A stretch of 64,000 nt of DNA from Lytechinus pictus (taxonomy: Eukaryota; Echinodermata; Echinoidea; Temnopleuroida; Toxopneustidae): the NCBI RefSeq assembly GCF_037042905.1, contig NC_087256.1, positions 31,460,501-31,524,500 on the forward strand, read 5' to 3'. The translations under genes and the position numbers were made by a program. Within the stretch, counting starts at the first letter, position 1, and each line of letters starts with the position of its first letter. This document shows positions 58,213 to 64,000 of the stretch, piece by piece. The notes under the pieces were generated by a model. It was not told the DNA's origin. It searched no databases and was given only the letters and a program-made list of their open reading frames with translations.

Positions 58213-58678
58213 TATTAAAGTATACAAGCATATCATTTTCACCATTGACCCGAGAATTGATTAGGATCTCCCCCGGCCCCGAAAAAATGAAAACCTGAAG
58301 TGAAATTGCATGAGTGTCAAATAATTCACGAATAAATTTGTATATTTTGTCCATAGCAATTAAAAAACAATTATTGTAGATTTTTTTTCACACCCAATGT
58401 GCCTGTCAAGTCAACCGCGACGACGGCCGAGGGGCCGAAATCAGAAGGGGGGCATCATGCCCCCCATGCCCCCCATGCCCCCACGGTCCTTCGATCTCAA
58501 ATAACCAAACATAAAATAAAGTATTGAGACAGGGAAAAGTGGCTATACCCTATAAGGACTATTTCTGTGAAATATCAGCACAAAATAAAGGAATCATTCA
58601 ATTAAATTTAAAACCCGAGCGAAAAATTATAGCGCCATCCTTGATCTAACAGTAACAGTTACTTAGACAGGATTCAAG
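58213..58678. other. Spacer upstream of the 58679 exon
   Basis: Contains G/C-run sequence (GGGGGCATCATGCCCCCCAT near 58447) resembling hAT-like element ends, then ~150 bp of ordinary sequence. No TATA box seen. Confidence 0.35.
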
Positions 58679-58763
58679 ATGGCAGCCCACAGTGAACACC
58701 AACGAGATGTGGACCATGAGGAAATTAAAAAGTTTAGGGATCATCATCGAATCTGTATTCCTG
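58679..58763 (+). CDS. Candidate first coding exon of an unrecognised gene
   Basis: ATG at 58679 in CAAGATGGCAGC, close to the YY1/TISU start consensus. 28 codons (MAAHSEHQRDVDHEEIKKFR, DHHRICIP) plus one base, then a good donor GGTAAGA. The peptide is hydrophilic and not recognised; a faint resemblance to the segment before the helicase core of DDX52-like proteins is not enough for a name. The gene may run past this window, or continue to 63056-63099. Confidence 0.4.
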
Positions 58764-59229
58764 GTAAGATGATAAATAGAAATGTGTGAATATGAGGGAT
58801 TACTATATTGTTGATATTTTTGAAAGTATTTGTGAAACTATGTCTAGACTCTAGTCTAAGTCTGACTTGAGTTGGAACTAAATTGTGCCTGCCCCACCTA
58901 TATAGTTTCGTGTTGGTTTATGTCCTAGGCCTGTTACTGTTATTTGTTAATAGGCACTTCACTCGGGTGAGCGATCGTGCGGACAGAGCGCTAGATGTAG
59001 ATTTTTGCATTGCAGTGAATGGCGAGCGCATGTCTAACACACACAGTTTGCTCCGCTCGGCACGTCTTCGGCCGAGTGCTAGACTCCCTAGAGCTGAGTT
59101 GCATTTGGAATTGCTCGAAAAAACAGACTACAGAGTCGGTTTCTTCCTTTATTCCGCTGATTTTGATTGGTCAAAAATTCCCGCGGTTGCTTCGTACATC
59201 TTCGGTAAACATCGGAAATATACAACAAG

Positions 59230-59840
59230 GAGTTTCAGTATGCCCATGCTGTGTGGAACCCCGTACTGAAGAAACATATACATGCATTAGAATAGAGAAC
59301 GTACAAAGAAGGGCAACAAAATTAGTCCCAGAATTAAGGAAGCTTTCCTATCCACAACGATTTAAACAGTTAAAAATCCCAACTCTGGCGTATCGAAGAG
59401 TTAGGGGTGACATGATTGAAACATAAACACTTTAATAATTATGATCTATGTAGAAAACTTAATTTAGAAGAAAAATATAGTGAACATACCAGAGGTCACA
59501 GTGAAAAACTGTTCATACCAAGGACAAAGACCCGGAAATATAGGAATTCTTTTTATGTTAGAATACGTAAGACATGGAATAGCCTAAATAATGAAGTTGT
59601 CAATGCCCCAAGTGTGCACAGTTTTGAAGCTGCCCTGGATAGATGCTGGAAAAATGAGCCAATAAAATATGACTACGAAAGCCCTGTTCCCGGAAGTGAG
59701 CCAGCCATCTTGAGGAGGAAAAACCTAGAACTGTCTGAATACAGAGGCATAACATGCCTACATTCAGAAACTTCCCTAGGTATCCCTAGGTACTTACCTT
59801 CTTGCGAGGGAAGGACCTAATATTAAGGTATTTATTTTTC
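59230..59840 (+). mobile_element. 5'-truncated LINE, C-terminal piece, broken
   Basis: Reads AHAVWNPVLKKHIHALE, a short out-of-frame insertion (stop at ~59293), VQRRATKLVPELRKLSYPQR, IPTLAYRRVRGDMIE, then a one-base loss near 59428 into HFNNYDLCRKLNL, RKYRNSFYVRIRKTWNSLNN and VVNAPSVHSFEAALDRCW. This is the end of a Jockey-type RT protein. It is another family than the intact copy. If the 58679 exon is real, this lies in its first intron. Confidence 0.75.
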
Positions 59841-60430
59841 TTTGCTTGAAATCGCCTTCTTGTAATCATGAGATCTCATGTAAACTCGGTCAGTAATGAA
59901 ATTATATATTTGAGAACATTTTGTTAAATTTTAATCAAATTTGGTCCGTAGAGAGCCAGCGGTGAGTGTTGTAAGGTGTTTGTGAATCTGACTCGGCCGA
60001 TCGAGCAGGGTTGTTTTGAGCGTATACAAACAGCTGTGAGTGACGTCATCCCCGCTGCGATGGGCTCGAGTTTAGTCTGGGTATTCAGACACAGTATGTT
60101 TCAGCCGTTGTATATTTTTTAATTACGATTTGAGCTCTGTTCATTTTGAACTTTAAATTGTTATTTTGAAAATAATTTTGTAGAATTTGTGCGAAATAAG
60201 TATTAAGAACAAAACTGCAAGTAAACTTCAAGAATTTTGTTTGATTATTGATTTTTTTGTTAGAATGTGTCTGAATGTCTAGAATATGGTATTGTTAATC
60301 GAAGTCGTATTTTTGAATGGCACAAAAAGCTCCTTTCATGAATTTGATTTAGAAATAGGTCTACATGTATGAGATATGTTTCATGAATTTAATATCTGAT
60401 TATGGACCTTGTTATGGTGTTAATTACTAT
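59841..60430. other. No gene recognised
   Basis: AT-rich sequence with a GC-richer island at 59950-60075 (ACTCGGCCGATCGAGCAGG, GTGACGTCATCCCCGC). No repeat boundary or coding signal found. Confidence 0.4.
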
Positions 60431-61210
60431 TTTGAAGATATTATGAAATGAGATAAGACAATAATGATGAGACATTAATAATAATGTCTTAATGAGACAA
60501 TAATGATGAAATTATTGAGACCATAATGATTATTATTTTGATAATTATAACAAATTAACAATTATAATTATAATAATTCTAATTGTAATAAGTATTGAGA
60601 CAATAATATTAATGAGACATCAATAATAATAATTATTATAAAAATAATTATAATTATAGGCCTAATAATTATTGAGACAATATTATTATTACAATATTAA
60701 TAATAATATTAGAAGATGATTATGATAACAATTATGATTATAATGATAATTATAATTGTAATAATTATTGAGACAATAATAATTATTATTACAATAATAT
60801 TTAAAATATTGAATAAATATTATTATATTTAATGAATATTAATATTACAATTTATTATTATTGTAATAATAATAATTATTATGATTACAATGATAATTAT
60901 TATAAAATAATTATAATGATAACAATTATAATTGTTATGATAGTATTATAATTGTAATAATTATTGAGACAATAATATTAATGAGATATCAATAATAATC
61001 AATATTATAAAAATAATTGTAATGATAACAATTATGATAGTAATAATAATTGTAATAATAATTGAGACAATGATATTAATGAGACAATGATAATTATCAT
61101 AATGATAATAATAATTATGATTATAATTATAATAATAATTTTGCCAACAATAATGAAACAATGATAATGAGACAATAATAATATTGAGACCACAATAACA
61201 ATAATGAAAT
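60430..61210. repeat. AT-rich compound satellite with TTGAGACAATAAT units
   Basis: ATT/AAT repeats interrupted by (A)TTGAGACAATAATATTAATG at 60593, 60764, 60964, 61061 and elsewhere. The stretch at 60570-60660 recurs at 60945-61030, suggesting a ~375-bp higher-order duplication. Non-coding. Confidence 0.85.
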
Positions 61211-61212
61211 AA

Positions 61213-61460
61213 TATACAATTCAATTCAATTTATTTCCACTTTAAAAAGCAACAATATATACAAATCAATAAAATGTTTAATACATATTAGTATAGTGGG
61301 GCATCATAAAAAGCACAAATGATGGCTTATTAAAAATGACCCCTTGCAAACAAAGATAAAATAACACAAATGACAACAATGTATAATACAAAATAAAGGA
61401 GGGAAAGAACAAAGATTGAAATCATTCTTTCTTTATTTTTTTTCCTAAAAATTCTGAGAT
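61213..61460 (-). mobile_element. LINE 3' end (UTR only), minus strand
   Basis: On the minus strand GGGGTCAT .. AAGC .. GCTT .. ATGATGCCCC (61343-61297) forms the same two-level hairpin as at 27565 and 35693, then AT-rich sequence and a (TTGAA)n tail at 61213-61225. No coding part seen. Confidence 0.5.
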
Positions 61461-61639
61461 TATTATGTTAATTCTCTTTCTTTTATTTCGAATTATATTC
61501 ATTGAAAATTTAATTTCTAATGTTCAAGCAAAAGAAATCCATATCAAGTCATTTTTACCCTGTGCACAAACCTACCACAGGACAATTACCCCGAAATAGG
61601 GTTAGGTGTAGAATTTTGGATATAGGGTTACAGTGTAGT

Positions 61640-61760
61640 TGTCCGCGGGGGGGGGGGGGGGGGTAAATTGTTCGGGGCAGGGGGGGGGGTAATTGTCCGG
61701 GGGCAGGGGGGGGGGGTAATTGTCCGGGGGCAGGGGGAGGGTAATCGTCCAGGGGTAGTC
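61640..61760 (+). repeat. G-run minisatellite
   Basis: Four units of about 30 bp built as GGTAATTGTCCGGGGGCA plus a run of 7-20 G. The inverted core GGACAATTACCCC stands alone at ~61579. Many G-runs on one strand make G-quadruplexes likely. Confidence 0.9.
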
Positions 61761-62394
61761 AAAATCATTGCAAAAAAGCTTTCAAAAGATTGAAATAAAG
61801 AGCTTGTACATTCCCCATAAGCTATTTATTACAAAGTGTGCCATTCCCAAAACAAAGAATAATAAGATTGCGCAATCATCTTTTGTCCACAAAAAGCCCT
61901 GTTTTTGTATCACAAAGATGACAATAACTCGACTTCTAGAAGTCGGAATTTGAAAATTCAAACAGTTTTGTGAATCGTAGATATTGAGCCTCATTGTGAG
62001 CATAAATAACATGCTGGAACAGCCTTTCCTAATTTTCACCTGAAGTGCCTTCTGTTAGTAGCCATATTACCCCAAAATTAGGATAATAATAAATATTGGC
62101 GAATGATACATTAAATGAAAGGTCTTTGCATTAGAAATGCAACAAACAAAATCAAGAAAATTTGGCCATTCGTTAAGGAGTTGTGGGCAAAAAGATCAAA
62201 TTTTTAAAACCCATTCTGCCGCATAATTTGATGCCTCAAAATTTTTTGCGATAAACATTTTATGTTTGAAAATTGCTCCACGCCATTCCAAGAATATTTT
62301 CCCTCATGTCTTGCGCAACTTTTGAGTCCAAATTTACGATGCTCGGGTATGCGGTTTTAAAATTACGCAAATTACCTAGAAAAAATCAAGGTAT
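61761..62394. other. No gene recognised
   Basis: AT-rich spacer. Short frames on both strands have no recognisable domain. Confidence 0.4.
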
Positions 62395-62835
62395 GAGCTT
62401 AGCCTTGAGGACTCCATGATGATATTTTTTAATATTTTGACATATACTTCAGTCTTCTTCATCATGGAGCCTTGAACCGCCTCCCATATATGTATAAGTG
62501 AGACCTCCACACCCAAATGGATTTCCCTAGTAAATCCATATATACAGGGTGAAATCTGTTTATAAGTGTGAATTTTATTGATATTTGAAGCTTCAAACGC
62601 CTATGCGTATGAAAGATAAAAATTAGTCCAATATTAATGGCGAAAATGAGAGGTTTCTTACCAGACAGATATCGTGTAGATCCCTCGATCCGTGTGTCAA
62701 CAAAGCAAACTCAATAGGTCTGACCCTTGAACCGCTTCGTTTTGACATACCTTCGATTAGCGATGTTACAAAATGCCGTTTTGAAGAACAATTTATAAAT
62801 AAAAATTATTATTTAACAAATACTAAAATTTCATA
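62395..62835 (-). repeat. Dispersed repeat A, copy 2 (inverted)
   Basis: Reverse complement of the repeat at 20857-21330, 41 kb away. Both hairpins are kept: CTCCATGATGA/TCATCATGGAG at 62412-62469 and ATGGATTT/AAATCCAT at 62517-62539, the second with a changed loop. Confidence 0.7.
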
Positions 62836-63055
62836 CGTGATCATAATGATATTGTGCATTGTCAATAGGCTGAATACTGAGCTGGACAATCAATAGGCCT
62901 ACTCTATCTCTGTGTGGTCTCAATTGTCTGGATGGCGATTGACTCAATGATTGCTCAGTTTTTTTCCAAGAAGCCAAGACATATTTTGTGAAGAAAGTCA
63001 GATTTCAATGTTCTTTTGTCAAAATATGAAAAGCAATTATTGTCATATTTTACAG

Positions 63056-63099
63056 GTTTTGACTATCTACTGGCAGGAAGTGCAGTTATTTTTTTGTGA
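63056..63099 (+). CDS. Speculative second exon for the 58679 gene
   Basis: Acceptor TCATATTTTACAG, then 44 nt that, joined in phase 1 to the exon ending at 58763, read GFDYLLAGSAVIFL and stop (TGA 63097-63099). The result would be a 42-residue protein with a hydrophobic C-terminus. Support is only splice sites and phase. Confidence 0.15.
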
Positions 63100-63414
63100 T
63101 GTGCAATAGTACTAGCAAGTGCCTGACATCTAGGATATTTAAACTCTCCTACTTGTTAGATCTGAGTTGGTCAGTGTCAAACTTATTTACCGGTCATGAT
63201 CATCATGCTGCGCTCGTTCACATGAAATTTCAAAGTAAAAAGACCAAAAGTGCGTATCGTAAATCTAATCCAATATCAAAGCTTTAGACACTGGTGACTG
63301 GATGCACTGACAAGATGTTTCCTCTTTTATTAATCCTTGGGCCCATATTTTTTTCATTCACTTTTTTTTTTTCTTCAATTTTGTCTGGCTGAGTCATCTG
63401 ATTTACATAGTTGC

Positions 63415-64000
63415 AGATCAAGTCCACCCCATCCAAAAGTGGATTTTAATAAATAAAGAAAAATCCAAGAATCCTAGCTCTCAAAATTTCATCAAAATCA
63501 GATATCAAATATTAAAGAAGGTAATGGCTTTTTGAATTTCACTTATTTTCACAAAATGGTTATATGCACATCACAGTGATATGCAAATGAGAGAGTTTAT
63601 GATGTCATTCACAATTTTTTGTTGTATTTCATTGTTTTAATTATATAATATTTCAGTTTTTGCAGATTTGACAGTAAGGAAGTACTTCATTGAATCATTT
63701 ATATGATGCAACAGGGGAGATTCAAACCAACCAGAATGTGCTGTCTTGTGAAATAACTGCATATAAACTGTCTTGTGAAATAACTGCATATAACTGTCTT
63801 GTGAAATAACTGCATATAACTGTCTTGTGAAATAACTGCATATCACTGTCTTGTGAAATAACTGCATATAACTGTCTTGTGAAATAACTGCATATAACTG
63901 TTTGGTGGAACAAAGCAGAAGATTGAAATATCGTAACTTTCTTATTTTAAATGCGATAATGATGAAATTTTCAATGTTGTGTATGTTTATTTGTTTTCTT
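63415..64000. mobile_element. Foldback MITE, cut by window end, with internal minisatellite
   Basis: Left end GATCAAGTCCACCCCAT matches the termini of 29638-30242; core AAAATTTCATCAAAATCAG and GGTTATATGCACATCACAGT follow, and the right half (CGTAACTTTCTTATTTTAA, GATGAAATTTTCAATG) runs off the window. Between the halves lies the 26-bp tandem array at 63740-63905. Confidence 0.75.
63740..63905 (+). repeat. 26-bp tandem repeat CTGTCTTGTGAAATAACTGC-ATATAA
   Basis: Six nearly identical units plus a degenerate seventh (CTGTTTGGTGGAACAA). The unit equals the TGCATATAACTGT..TGTGAAA word present once in the arms of other foldback elements, so it is a local expansion of the element's own sequence. Confidence 0.95.

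Noticed and set aside
60961-61224. Ile/Tyr-rich minus-strand frame
   Set aside because: Arises from the ATT/AAT satellite.

Overview
This is a eukaryotic, AT-rich, repeat-dense window, most likely from an echinoderm and probably a sea urchin. The evidence is long AT-rich introns with GT/AG borders, an intronless class A GPCR of the kind expanded in sea urchins, tRNA-derived SINEs, many non-LTR retroelements with simple-repeat tails, and very many short inverted-repeat DNA elements. Nothing prokaryotic is present (no operons, no CRISPR). The organism call is an inference from content.

Host genes. (1) On the minus strand, 19800 down to 6079, I could piece together a complete seven-exon gene for an LRP2-binding protein (LRP2BP/MegBP) homologue: 359 codons, all six introns GT..AG, and Sel1-like repeats that line up with the vertebrate protein to the last exon. 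(2) On the plus strand, 39385-40710, there is a single-exon rhodopsin-type GPCR of 441 residues. (3) At 58679-58763 a plausible first coding exon with a YY1/TISU-like start context may mark a small unrecognised gene; a phase-compatible second exon lies at 63056-63099 (speculative).

Retroelements. One non-LTR element at 49727-53200 keeps an open frame with endonuclease and reverse transcriptase motifs, but has no obvious AUG. A related, badly decayed copy lies at 54840-58212 and is split by a TA-flanked mariner-like MITE. Shorter 5'-truncated pieces are at 20040-20850, 23651-24912, 27385-28540 (-), 29483-30530 (-), 35461-35890 (-), 45062-45715, 59230-59840 and 61213-61460 (-). Many of their 3' ends fold into a hairpin just before the simple-repeat tail.

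DNA elements. There are hAT-like non-autonomous elements (25527-26593 with a perfect 8-bp duplication, 48081-49154 with a 5-bp one, 33405-34127, 34654-37524, a decayed 53570-54764). They carry arrays of a GC-rich GCTCGCGCTTCGCGC motif. TTAA-flanked foldback elements (2910-3492, 29638-30242, 45916-46518, and partial ones at both window edges and just upstream of the GPCR) are present, as are several smaller palindromic MITEs. A composite element in LRP2BP intron 4 carries five perfect DR1 nuclear-receptor half-site pairs. Microsatellites (ATC, GAT, TA, AAT, poly-C/poly-A) fill much of the rest.

The genes do not form a pathway together. The window is best read as two or three host genes embedded in layered mobile elements.
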